A stretch of 11,273 nucleotides of DNA from Bacteroidota bacterium (GTDB lineage Bacteria > Bacteroidota > Bacteroidia > Chitinophagales > Chitinophagaceae), in NCBI GenBank assembly GCA_018267795.1, contig JAFDXS010000031.1, forward strand, positions 1 through 11,273, written 5' to 3'. The notes under the pieces were generated by a model that was not told the DNA's origin, searched no databases, and worked only from the letters and a program-made list of their open reading frames with translations. The translations under genes and the position numbers were made by a program. Positions 1 to 7,351 of the stretch are shown piece by piece. How positions within the stretch are numbered: the stretch's first letter is position 1; each line of letters starts with the position of its first letter.

Positions 1-254
1 GGCACTACACCTATCATGCTGCGCACTTCCTGGGTTTCCTTTATAGCGTCTTTGCCTAATAGTTGCACGTTACCTTCATCGGGCATTATCAGGCCGCACA
101 TTATATTTATAGATGTGGTTTTGCCGGCACCGTTTGGCCCCAGCAGTCCCACCACCTGGTTCTTTTCCACCTTCAGCGACAGCCCGTTTACAGCAGGCGT
201 CAGTGCACCTTTATACTGTTTATAAAGGTTGTTTATTTCTATAGCATACGGCAT
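1..254 (-). CDS. ABC transporter ATP-binding protein, N-terminal part (runs off the left edge)
   Basis: These are the first 84 codons of an ABC-type ATPase. The protein begins MPYAIEINNLYKQY and carries a complete Walker A motif, GLLGPNGAGKTT, at about residues 37-48, followed by the usual CGLIMPDEG stretch. The signature, Walker B and H-loop lie beyond position 1 and cannot be judged. The start is the ATG at 254-252, 16 bases after the stop of the tryptophan dioxygenase gene, so the two are probably co-transcribed. No Shine-Dalgarno is visible in that gap. The N-terminal pattern fits the ATPases of ABC-2 type exporters (NatA or GldA style), but the substrate cannot be read from this fragment. 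The family call is secure and the transporter type is an inference. Confidence 0.9.
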   Translation of the reverse strand, partial: MPYAIEINNLYKQYKGALTPAVNGLSLKVEKNQVVGLLGPNGAGKTTSINIMCGLIMPDEGNVQLLGKDAIKETQEVRSMIGVV

Positions 255-270
255 TTCGCTATGTATAATA

Positions 271-1308
271 CTATTCTGTGTAGCCCAGTTCTTTTACAAG
301 TGATGCGGGTAGCTTAGGCAATTCATTTCGCGGCAATAAATAGGAGGTAAGTTCTGCCAGTTCTTTAAATATATAATGACTGTCAGCTGCAGAGCGTAAA
401 TAGTCTGCGCCGCTGCTGCCACCGGTTCCCACACGCTTGCCTATTGTGCGCTGCACCATATGTATATGCCTGTGGCGCCACATAGACAGCATTTCATCTA
501 TTTCAAGCAGGGTACTCAGCAATTCGTAAGGCAGGTGCAGTAGTGGGTGATCGCGATATAGCATTATAAAAAGCGCATTCCTGTTTGCATCTGCACTTAG
601 CTTTCTGCCTGCCGGGTATTCGGCATCATTTAAGAATAGCAGGTCAAATGTTTTAATGTTTTGTTTTTCTCCTTCCTGCAGGCTGTTTACGTATGCATTC
701 CGGTAGCTTTGCCAGAAATCACTATTGTCTTCTGCTTCATTCCAGTAGTTCTTGTCCTTTACAAATGGCATTCTTTCCAGCCAGTTGTTTATCAGCACTA
801 TCAGCGATTGCTCTTCTTCTGCCTTCTTTATTATATCCACGTCTTCCGGCTTCAGCTGGCTCAGGTAATATCCTTTTCCAAATCTTTGCTCATAGCCAAG
901 TCCTAATGCCGCTTCTATTATCTTAAATTGTATGCTTTGAAACCCTGATGCCGGTTTCAGTAGATCACGAAAATCCAGGAAGTCCAGCGGGGTCATTGTT
1001 TCCAGTATTGTCATCTGGCTTACCGCTATATTCAGTATGCTGCATATTCTTTTTAGCCTGTGCACACTATTATATATATCGGGTGCATTGTTGTGTATAT
1101 TCGGCTGCTTGAAGATGCCTCTTACTATATTTAATTCATGTATTATTTGTTTAAACCACAGCTCATATGTCTGGTGAATGATAATAAAAAGCATTTCATC
1201 GTCGGCGCGTATGCCTTCTTTGCTGCTCTCGGGTTGTTGTGCGTTTAGTATTTTATTAAGCTGTAGATATTCGCTGTAGTAAACAGGGGGTCTTTCTTTC
1301 TTTTCCAT
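271..1308 (-). CDS. kynA: Tryptophan 2,3-dioxygenase
   Basis: This haem enzyme oxidises L-tryptophan to N-formylkynurenine, the first step of the kynurenine route; it is cytosolic. The 345 aa lie between the bacterial (about 300) and animal (about 400) lengths. Visible family marks are the substrate-pocket segment DEMLFIIIHQTYELWFKQ (residues 37-54, with F41 and H45), FRDLLKPASGFQSIQF (113-128, with F110 and R114, which binds the substrate carboxylate in known structures), WRHRH with proximal haem ligand H281, and the GTGGSSG loop starting at 294, with T295 contacting the substrate ammonium. The H281-to-T295 spacing matches the Xanthomonas enzyme (H240 to T254), so all key residues are present. 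The ATG at 1308 is 37 bases after the methyltransferase stop. No other kynurenine-pathway gene is in the window. The start lacks a Shine-Dalgarno, as usual in this phylum. Confidence 0.96.
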   Translation of the reverse strand: MEKKERPPVYYSEYLQLNKILNAQQPESSKEGIRADDEMLFIIIHQTYELWFKQIIHELNIVRGIFKQPNIHNNAPDIYNSVHRLKRICSILNIAVSQMTILETMTPLDFLDFRDLLKPASGFQSIQFKIIEAALGLGYEQRFGKGYYLSQLKPEDVDIIKKAEEEQSLIVLINNWLERMPFVKDKNYWNEAEDNSDFWQSYRNAYVNSLQEGEKQNIKTFDLLFLNDAEYPAGRKLSADANRNALFIMLYRDHPLLHLPYELLSTLLEIDEMLSMWRHRHIHMVQRTIGKRVGTGGSSGADYLRSAADSHYIFKELAELTSYLLPRNELPKLPASLVKELGYTE

Positions 1309-1345
1309 CGCGGAAAGTTAATAAATGTTCCAGCAAGGAGGAAAT

Positions 1346-2092
1346 CTATTTGATTTTTCCCAGTCGTATATGCAATGGAAATTGCACTTCCTTTTTCTCA
1401 TCTGCAGGCCATTTCGCATACAGGTCCTCACGTATTAGAGCTACAGGGTCTTTGCCTTCTTTTTCCATATAGTGCTGCACTCCCGACCACGTTCCCAGGT
1501 AACCCAATACTTGCTCGCGGTCCCAGTATTGCAGTATTGAAAATTTTGGCGTTTCTATTTCTTCAAAAGGGAAAGGTATAGTAGCATATCCATTATCCAC
1601 CAGTTTTCTTTCCTTATCCCAATATTTATACGTGATATCATAATACAACCGGTCAATGATCTTATCTATCTCCGGTGATATGCGCAGCAGGGTATAAGTC
1701 CACACTGCTATTATTGCATCTTTTGTAGATACTCGTTTCATTTCATTATTAAAGGCAGGTATATCAAACCAATGTATGGCCTGTGCTACAGTTACCAGGT
1801 CTATGCTGTTTGCTGCAAAGCTTGTTTGCTCCGCACGTTCCTTTCTATATATAATGTTTGCTCTCTTTTCAGCCAGTGCCAGTTGTTTATCGCTTATATC
1901 TGTTGCATATACTGTAGCAAATTTTTCAGCCAGCTTCACCGCTGCTTGCCCGTTACCTGTGCCACAGTCCCAGGCGGTATTAAAATTGCTCACATACTGA
2001 TATATGAAATCAAACAATGCATCGGGCGGGGCAGGGCGGAAGGATGCATAGCTGGATGAATGGCTTGAGAAGTTATCTTTTATTTCCTTCAT
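1346..2092 (-). CDS. Class I SAM-dependent methyltransferase (Methyltransf_11, Crg1/trans-aconitate methyltransferase-like)
   Basis: This is a 248-aa soluble Rossmann-fold methyltransferase. The SAM-binding motif I is DCGTGNGQ at residues 42-49, and the acidic residue at the end of strand 2 is D65 in VYATDIS. The segment at 87-110, ending VTVAQAIHWFD, is characteristic of the family related to yeast Crg1/Tmt1, which methylates small carboxylic acids such as trans-aconitate. The N-terminal F..HSSSYASFRPAPP stretch is also typical. The actual acceptor cannot be inferred. The start is the ATG at 2092; upstream lies a 92-bp region shared with the divergent gene at 2185. It is the first gene of a minus-strand run with the tryptophan dioxygenase and an ABC ATPase, but nothing shows that their functions are linked. 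Confidence 0.9.
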   Translation of the reverse strand: MKEIKDNFSSHSSSYASFRPAPPDALFDFIYQYVSNFNTAWDCGTGNGQAAVKLAEKFATVYATDISDKQLALAEKRANIIYRKERAEQTSFAANSIDLVTVAQAIHWFDIPAFNNEMKRVSTKDAIIAVWTYTLLRISPEIDKIIDRLYYDITYKYWDKERKLVDNGYATIPFPFEEIETPKFSILQYWDREQVLGYLGTWSGVQHYMEKEGKDPVALIREDLYAKWPADEKKEVQFPLHIRLGKIK

Positions 2093-2184
2093 GGCTAAGG
2101 GGAGATGTATCCTATAAAATTAATGCATCTTTCTGTGATGGTCTTAGTGCTATTAATTACTTTTAGGTCTTTGTTCCTGATAAT

Positions 2185-2694
2185 ATGAAAAGTAAATTTC
2201 TCCCAACAATAGAAGAAGCTAAACTGAATGAAGTAGTCGCTTCAGGCAATCAATTAGATCTGTATGATTTATTGGTACAGCCCCTGCATGAGGAAATGTA
2301 TAAACGTCAAACCTTCGAGTTTATGAACGAGCTATCCGAAGGGCAACAACTCCTGTTATCCTACGACTATGTACAGACCCAGGTGCTGCAGGGCGGCTTT
2401 ATTCAGTTTATACAAAATGGTTATGTGAGCCTTCTATTATCTCTGCCCGGTTGGCTGGAGGATATAGGTGCTAATGATATGTCTAAGGTAATTGATGATG
2501 TTTTAAAAGTATATGTGTTAAACCGTGAACGTCTCGATGCCGAAACAAGTGTAGAAGATTTTGCAAAACTCTATAATGAATTCACAGAATTTGAAATATT
2601 AGATAAAGAATTTGCTGAGCTAAATGATGAAACCATTCAGCAGATATTGGACTATGCCCTGGAAGCTATAGAAGATTTTGCTGTTGTAAAATAG
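2185..2694 (+). CDS. DMP19 family protein (DUF4375)
   Basis: This is a 169-aa, mostly helical, strongly acidic cytosolic protein (33 Asp/Glu against 12 Lys/Arg by my count). The family mark is residues 59-79, SYDYVQTQVLQGGFIQFIQNG, where the GGF.QF..NG core is diagnostic of DMP19/DUF4375, followed by a helical pair after LEDIGAND (91-98). The Neisseria founding member DMP19 mimics DNA and binds a transcription factor of its own; most other members have no known role. It stands alone between the divergent methyltransferase gene and a small exported protein 61 bases downstream. The ATG at 2185 is the only sensible start. An AT-rich inverted repeat directly follows the stop. The family call is good; the DNA-mimic role here is only a possibility. 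Confidence 0.8.
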   Translation: MKSKFLPTIEEAKLNEVVASGNQLDLYDLLVQPLHEEMYKRQTFEFMNELSEGQQLLLSYDYVQTQVLQGGFIQFIQNGYVSLLLSLPGWLEDIGANDMSKVIDDVLKVYVLNRERLDAETSVEDFAKLYNEFTEFEILDKEFAELNDETIQQILDYALEAIEDFAVVK

Positions 2695-2713
2695 TTTGAA
2701 TTTTAAATTCAAA
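2695..2713 (+). repeat. AT-rich inverted repeat directly after the DMP19 stop codon
   Basis: Arms TTTGAATTT (2695-2703) and AAATTCAAA (2705-2713) flank one central base and start at the first base after TAG. It is followed by TTTATAA. It could be a weak terminator or a binding palindrome, but with a one-base centre the arms can only form a hairpin if inner pairs open, and the stem is all A/T apart from two pairs. Confidence 0.35.
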
Positions 2714-2755
2714 TTTATAATGTAAATAATTAAAAATCAGTTGTATAGTTTAAAA

Positions 2756-3157
2756 ATGAAGATTACTTTAGTGTCATTTTTTCTCTTTTGTTCAGTATGC
2801 TCAATGGGGCAGGTAGAATATTTTAAGCCTAAGGAATACGTTTTGGAAAGCATCGATTCTATATCTACTTCCAGTAAATTCTTTTTTGTATTTTCTTCAG
2901 ATAGTACTACTACCGTTAAGGTCTATTCAAGAAAAACTCCTGCTGAAAAATGTTTAGGAGAAAAGATGGTATTGAATAATAAATATAAATTAACGTTATT
3001 TGTTTCCGGTAGTGTAGAAATCAATAGAGATTCTATTATTGATAGCAAATTGAGCTTTACTGAAAATAGCACAGTTAGAATCCATGAACATAAACCGCTC
3101 TTTCGTGCAAAAGAGATTCCTTGCAATGACATATATAATTTAAGGCTAACAAAATAA
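2756..3157 (+). CDS. Small exported protein of unknown function
   Basis: I do not recognise this 133-aa protein. It opens with a classical signal peptide, MKITLVSFFLFCSVCSMGQ, with likely cleavage at or next to the MGQ site, so the mature chain of about 114 aa should be periplasmic or secreted. The rest alternates short hydrophobic strands and polar turns (for example SSKFFFVFSSDS and YKLTLFVSGSVEI), which suggests a small beta-rich fold. Two cysteines remain in the mature part. An in-frame TTG lies 15 bases upstream, but the ATG at 2756 puts the lysine directly at the N-terminus of the signal peptide and is preferred. The gene is AT-rich compared with the ABC-F gene that follows. It may be co-transcribed with the DMP19 gene or be independent; no promoter stands out. 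Confidence 0.65.
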   Translation: MKITLVSFFLFCSVCSMGQVEYFKPKEYVLESIDSISTSSKFFFVFSSDSTTTVKVYSRKTPAEKCLGEKMVLNNKYKLTLFVSGSVEINRDSIIDSKLSFTENSTVRIHEHKPLFRAKEIPCNDIYNLRLTK

Positions 3158-3241
3158 TTATTCACTTCAGTCCCTTAACTACCATTGTTAAAACTAATAT
3201 CCTTATCTTATTTATAATCCCAATCACATCTTTAAAATGCT

Positions 3242-3249
3242 TACCTTTG
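3242..3249 (+). promoter_or_regulatory. Bacteroidota-type -7 promoter element for the ABC-F gene
   Basis: TACCTTTG is a full match to the TAnnTTTG -7 box used by the primary sigma factor of Bacteroidota. Transcription would begin near 3254, giving a leader of about 70 bases before the ATG at 3323. I see no clear TTTG at the -33 position. The same 11 bases, TTACCTTTGCA, recur at 7947-7957. Confidence 0.55.
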
Positions 3250-3322
3250 CAACTCCTGAAAAATCGGGTAGAGGCATCCCGGTTTCTTGCATTTTTTACT
3301 ATTTGAATTTTTTATTTTCTAT

Positions 3323-4954
3323 ATGATTTTTGTTAATAATGTATCGCTGCGTTATGGTAAGCGTGTGCTGTTTGAAGATGTAAACCTGAAGTTCACTGAA
3401 GGAAATTGTTATGGTATCATCGGTGCCAATGGTGCTGGTAAATCTACATTCCTTAAGATAATTTCCGGAGAGATCGACCCTTCCACCGGTAGAGTTGAGA
3501 TTTCCAAAGACCAGCGCATGAGTGTGCTGAAGCAAAACCACTATGAATTCGACGAGATTACAGTACTTGAAACTGTAATGCGTGGCAATTCCCGTCTTTA
3601 TGATATCATGAAGGCTAAGGATGCCATCTACGCAAAAGAAGATTTTACTGAAGAGGATGGTATAAAAGCTGGCGAACTGGAAGCGCAGTTTGCCGAAATG
3701 GATGGCTGGAATGCGGAAAGCGACGCAGCTATGCTGTTAAGCAACGTGGGCGTGAAGGAAGAGTTTCATACAAAATTGCTAAAGGAGCTGGACGGTAACC
3801 AAAAGGTGAGGGTACTCCTTGCCCAGGCATTGTTCGGCAACCCGGATATCCTGTTGCTCGATGAACCTACCAACGATCTGGATCTGGAAACTATAGCCTG
3901 GCTCGAAAACTTCCTGGCCGACTATGATAAGATTGTACTCGTGGTTTCCCACGATCGTCACTTCCTCGATACGGTATGTACCCATGTGGCCGATATCGAT
4001 TTCGGAAAAATCACCATATTTACGGGTAACTATTCCTTCTGGTACGAATCAAGCCAGTTATTATTAAAGCAGAGATCCGAAAGTAACCGCAAGGCTGAAG
4101 ATAAAATACGCGAGCTCCAGGAGTTCATTGCCCGTTTCTCGGCCAATGCCTCTAAGTCCAAGCAGGCTACCAGTCGTAAGAAAGCTTTGGATAAAATTAA
4201 GCTGGAAGATATGAAAGCTTCCAACCGTAAGTATCCAGCTATCCTGTTCAACAACCAGGTACGCGAGGCTGGCGACCAAATATTAGAAGTAAAGAACTTA
4301 TCTAAGTCACTGAATGGCGAGGTGTTATTTAAGGATATCAGCTTCGACCTAAAGCGTGGACAAAAAGTTGCGGTATTATCATCTAACTCTTTGCCAACCA
4401 GGGCTTTTTATCAAATACTTTCAGGCGAAGATAAAGAATATGAAGGCATGTTCAAATGGGGGGTTACTATTACACCTACATATTTACCTTCTGATAATTC
4501 AAGCTTTTTCGAGAATAAAGACCTCAATCTTATAGACTGGCTGCGTCAGTATTCTGAAGAAAAAGACGAGACGTTTATTCGTGGCTTCCTGGGCCGTATG
4601 TTATTCTCTGGCGAGGAAACATTAAAGAAATGTACAGTGCTTAGCGGGGGAGAAAAAGTTCGTTGCATGCTCAGTCGCATGATGATGTTGAAGGGTAACT
4701 TCCTTTTGCTGGACGAACCAACCAACCACCTCGACCTGGAAAGCATCACTGCGCTCAATAATGGTATGAAGGATTTCAAGGGAACTTTCCTTTTCACCAC
4801 ACGAGATCATGCGCTTGCACAGTCAGTAGCTGATCGCATACTCGAAATTACGCCTAATGGCTTGATAGACAGGGAAATGAGCTTTGACGAATACATGGAT
4901 AACGAAAGGGTAAAGACTCAGCGTAAGGAAATGTACGGCACTGTATTAGCTTAA
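3323..4954 (+). CDS. ybiT: ABC-F family ATPase, YbiT-like, with one degenerate nucleotide site
   Basis: This 543-aa soluble protein has two ABC ATPase domains joined by a charged linker and no membrane segment; the family acts on the ribosome E site. Domain 1 has Walker A GIIGANGAGKST (31-42), Walker B ILLLDEPTN (176-184) and H-loop H210, but its signature is replaced by LKELDGNQK. The linker spans about 245-305 (RFSANASKSKQATSRKKALD), matching E. coli YbiT almost word for word. Domain 2 has an intact signature LSGGE (440-444) and Walker B LLLDEPTNHLD (461-471). Its Walker A is degraded to VLSSNSLPTRAF (351-362) with no P-loop lysine, and the H-loop histidine is arginine (FTTRDH, R494). So the site built from Walker A1 and signature 2 looks active and the other does not. 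The ATG at 3323 is chosen over an upstream TTG (3287) because homology starts there. Confidence 0.93.
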   Translation: MIFVNNVSLRYGKRVLFEDVNLKFTEGNCYGIIGANGAGKSTFLKIISGEIDPSTGRVEISKDQRMSVLKQNHYEFDEITVLETVMRGNSRLYDIMKAKDAIYAKEDFTEEDGIKAGELEAQFAEMDGWNAESDAAMLLSNVGVKEEFHTKLLKELDGNQKVRVLLAQALFGNPDILLLDEPTNDLDLETIAWLENFLADYDKIVLVVSHDRHFLDTVCTHVADIDFGKITIFTGNYSFWYESSQLLLKQRSESNRKAEDKIRELQEFIARFSANASKSKQATSRKKALDKIKLEDMKASNRKYPAILFNNQVREAGDQILEVKNLSKSLNGEVLFKDISFDLKRGQKVAVLSSNSLPTRAFYQILSGEDKEYEGMFKWGVTITPTYLPSDNSSFFENKDLNLIDWLRQYSEEKDETFIRGFLGRMLFSGEETLKKCTVLSGGEKVRCMLSRMMMLKGNFLLLDEPTNHLDLESITALNNGMKDFKGTFLFTTRDHALAQSVADRILEITPNGLIDREMSFDEYMDNERVKTQRKEMYGTVLA

Positions 4955-4972
4955 TAGCTTGTTTCTTAAAAT

Positions 4973-5018
4973 ATAATGTAAAAATAGCGCTCCCAATGGA
5001 GCGCTATTTTTACATTAT
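4973..5018. terminator. Bidirectional terminator, perfect 21-bp stem
   Basis: Arms 4973-4993 and 4998-5018 are perfectly complementary around the loop CAAT. The GC-rich core AGCGCTCC/GGAGCGCT is flanked by A5 on the left and T5 on the right, so a T-tract follows the core in either direction. It sits between the ABC-F stop (4954) and the stop of the convergent hydrolase (5024) and can serve both. Confidence 0.92.
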
Positions 5019-5023
5019 GTATA

Positions 5024-6910
5024 TTAGTTTTTCAGCACAGGAAGTATTATCCTCGAGGCATGTTCCTTATCATGGTATATCCTGATCTTTGATTTCACAA
5101 AATCTTTATCGCTGCAGGTATATATATTCACAAATTGCTGCGGGTTTCTGTCCACCAGCGGAAACCAGGTACTTTGTATCTGCACCATCAGCCGGTGGCC
5201 TTTTTTAAATACATGCGCCACATCGGGCAGTTTATATTTCACTTCAGTTATTTCATCCGGTACAAAGGCTTCTGGTTTTTCAAAGCTGTTCCGGTATCGT
5301 CCACGCATCACTTCGCCGCGCACCAGCATTTGGTAACCACCCATAGGGTAATTATTTCCATTGCCACGACCATTTATCTTATCATCATATTTAAAGTTGT
5401 CCGGGAATACATCTATTATTTTTACTATAAAGTCTGCATCGGTGGTCGAGATGGATGTAAACAGGTCGGCAACTATAGGTCCTGCCAATGTCAGGTCCTC
5501 AATTAGCGTATCCGTCTGGTACACCAGCACATCCGGCCGGCGACTTGCAAAGCGTTGGTCATCGGTCATATATTCCCTTGTTCTCTTAAAGTGAACATCC
5601 TCTGTATAGGGCACCGGCTTGGCCGGGTCACTTATATAATAGTCGTAAGCATCAGTTTCGTTAGGTTTCTTAAATGAAAGATTATCAGCATTTTGAAGAT
5701 AAATTGATTTATTCACTTCACCTATTGGTGGCCATTCCCCAAAGCTATGCCACTGGTTCTCGCCACTAAAGAATATAGTGGCTTTCTTTATATCATCTAT
5801 ATTTCCTTTACCTTTCAGGTAGTAGTTAAAATAGGGTACCTCTACATGCTCCTGGTACCATTCCGAGGTATTGGAGCCAAAGCGTATATTGCCCAGGTAG
5901 GCACCGGCATCCCGGTACCAGTATCCATGTGCCCAGGGACCGATTACTATTCTGTTGGTATTGTGTGCTTTCTTGTCTATAGCTTTAAACAGGTTCCATG
6001 CACCAAAGCAATCCTCGGCATCAAACAGTCCGCCAACTTCCATGGTAGCCATGCTGTCTGGTATATGCTGCACAAAGTTGCGGGTATTGCGTGCCTGCCA
6101 CCAGTCGTCATAGTTAGGGTGAGCATATAGGTCCTTCCAGAATTGAATACTGTCACCCATTACCTTGGCGAGGTTGTTCAAACTACCAAACCCTAAATAA
6201 AACTTGTAATTATCCTTTGTATAATACTGAAATTCAGTTGGTCCTGTAGTTGTTGGTTTAGGCCTTGGTTTGCCAAAGAAGTTATAGAAATTGAATGCGT
6301 CCATTTCCATAAAGGCACCGTTATGGTGAAAATCGTCCCCCATAAACCAGTCCGTCACAGGCGCCTGCGGGCTCACTGCCTTTATCGCCGGATGCGCTGA
6401 AAGGGCAGCCATTGTACTATAAAATCCGGGATAAGAACTCCCGAAAATCCCAACTTTGCCATTATTGCCGGTAACATTCGTCAGTAGCCAGTCTATAGTA
6501 TCATAGGTATCACTGGCTTCATCTATATCCTTTTTCGTTCTTTTGTCCTGGTTATACGGCCGTATATCTTCAAAATTGCCTTCGCTCATCCAGCGGCCAC
6601 GCACGTCCTGCAGTACTATTATATAGTTTTCCCGCAGGTAATCCATCCAGTGCATAGTCCAGAGCGCTCTAAATGTATCATTGCCATAAGGAGCTACAGA
6701 ATATGGCGTACGGTTTATCAGGAACGGATGCTTTTCTTTTTTGTCCTTAGGTATATACAGGGCAGTGTACAAGCGCACGCCATCTCGCATCGTTATGTAC
6801 ACATCTTTCTTTGTATAGTTTTTCAGCACCCAGGCAGAGTCCGCTGAAGTATTTCTGCCAAAAGCAAAAAAGGGTAGTAACAGCAAGAGAACGGCAATCA
6901 GTTTCTTCAT
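5024..6910 (-). CDS. Exported S15/CocE-NonD hydrolase, alpha-amino acid ester hydrolase-like
   Basis: This is a 628-aa periplasmic serine hydrolase of the X-Pro dipeptidyl-peptidase (S15)/CocE family. After the signal peptide MKKLIAVLLLLLPFFAFG comes an alpha/beta-hydrolase domain (about 35-350) and a C-terminal jelly-roll PepX_C domain (about 370-628). The nucleophile is S159 in GSSYPGF, with oxyanion tyrosines Y160 or Y70 (NRTPY), acid D297 in GGLFDAEDCFG and H328 in GPWAHGYW. D193, E299 and D300 line up without gaps near S159 and D297 with the carboxylate cluster that binds the substrate alpha-amino group in the Xanthomonas and Acetobacter ester hydrolases. This favours an alpha-amino acid ester hydrolase or glutaryl-7-ACA acylase-like enzyme over a cocaine esterase; the natural substrate is probably amino-acyl esters or peptides. 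The ATG at 6910 is preferred over a TTG at 6928 because it gives a clean signal peptide. Confidence 0.9.
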   Translation of the reverse strand: MKKLIAVLLLLLPFFAFGRNTSADSAWVLKNYTKKDVYITMRDGVRLYTALYIPKDKKEKHPFLINRTPYSVAPYGNDTFRALWTMHWMDYLRENYIIVLQDVRGRWMSEGNFEDIRPYNQDKRTKKDIDEASDTYDTIDWLLTNVTGNNGKVGIFGSSYPGFYSTMAALSAHPAIKAVSPQAPVTDWFMGDDFHHNGAFMEMDAFNFYNFFGKPRPKPTTTGPTEFQYYTKDNYKFYLGFGSLNNLAKVMGDSIQFWKDLYAHPNYDDWWQARNTRNFVQHIPDSMATMEVGGLFDAEDCFGAWNLFKAIDKKAHNTNRIVIGPWAHGYWYRDAGAYLGNIRFGSNTSEWYQEHVEVPYFNYYLKGKGNIDDIKKATIFFSGENQWHSFGEWPPIGEVNKSIYLQNADNLSFKKPNETDAYDYYISDPAKPVPYTEDVHFKRTREYMTDDQRFASRRPDVLVYQTDTLIEDLTLAGPIVADLFTSISTTDADFIVKIIDVFPDNFKYDDKINGRGNGNNYPMGGYQMLVRGEVMRGRYRNSFEKPEAFVPDEITEVKYKLPDVAHVFKKGHRLMVQIQSTWFPLVDRNPQQFVNIYTCSDKDFVKSKIRIYHDKEHASRIILPVLKN

Positions 6911-7351
6911 TATACGGCAATTTGCCAATAAATGTAAAGCATCAGGCCTTAAGAAGCTATACCCCTAATTCCATAATTATCCTACTTAACATAATGTAAA
7001 TTATAGAACAAATTCATACTTTATATTTTAATGATATGGGAAAGTTTTTTAGGAATGCAATCATTTAATCAAATAATTTCTCTAAGATCAGCTTTAGTAA
7101 CCCATTTAGCAACCAGATAAAAATGGCAGAAACAATTCCCCCTAAAACTGCTAAGAACACTCTATAGCTAAAAATCCGCAATTTGTTACTTGTAACGCAC
7201 TACGATACTAAAATTCTATTTCTACCGTTAAACCACATCTAACCATTCTTTCTCCTTGAATTAAGGGTCATAAAATATTAAAACAAAATTTGGATTGATT
7301 TTTGCTCCAATACAATAATCTAACAATCATTTAACCAATATCCTAAAGTTT
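6911..7351. other. 441-bp intergenic region between divergent genes
   Basis: No large gene is seen. Next to the hydrolase start is an interrupted palindrome GGCAATTTGCC (6916-6926). The middle holds one possible hydrophobic micro-ORF on the minus strand (7065-7181). The right end is AT-rich and should contain the promoter of the lipoprotein gene. The nearest match to a -7 box is GATTTTTG at 7297-7304, one base off TAnnTTTG, with no good -33 box. Confidence 0.6.
7065..7181 (-). CDS. Candidate 38-aa single-span membrane peptide
   Basis: A minus-strand frame open from 7199 to the TAA at 7067-7065 encodes, from the TTG at 7181, a peptide beginning MRIFSYRVFLAVLGGIVSAI. Basic residues R2 and R7 precede a hydrophobic stretch (8-25) with a GG pair (14-15) and tryptophan W23, then an amphipathic tail with K30, E34 and K35. 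This layout is that of a real inner-membrane micro-protein, but AT-rich DNA easily gives hydrophobic frames. There is no ATG in the frame and no clear promoter. An AAGGAG-preceded ATG at 7246 lies upstream in another frame and stops after 12 codons. It could also be the tail of a decayed gene. Confidence 0.3.
   Translation of the reverse strand: MRIFSYRVFLAVLGGIVSAIFIWLLNGLLKLILEKLFD

Noticed and set aside
1331..1345. AAGGAGG on the plus strand as a ribosome binding site
   Set aside because: It lies between two minus-strand genes and no credible plus-strand gene follows.
3287..3322. TTG-initiated 12-codon extension of the ABC-F protein
   Set aside because: It is a run of Phe, Leu and Tyr with no counterpart in the family. 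The ATG at 3323 fits the conserved N-terminus.
7208..7246. Minus-strand ATG preceded by AAGGAG (MVRCGLTVEIEF)
   Set aside because: The frame stops after 12 codons and has no recognisable content. It is mentioned only as a possible start of a frameshifted relic.
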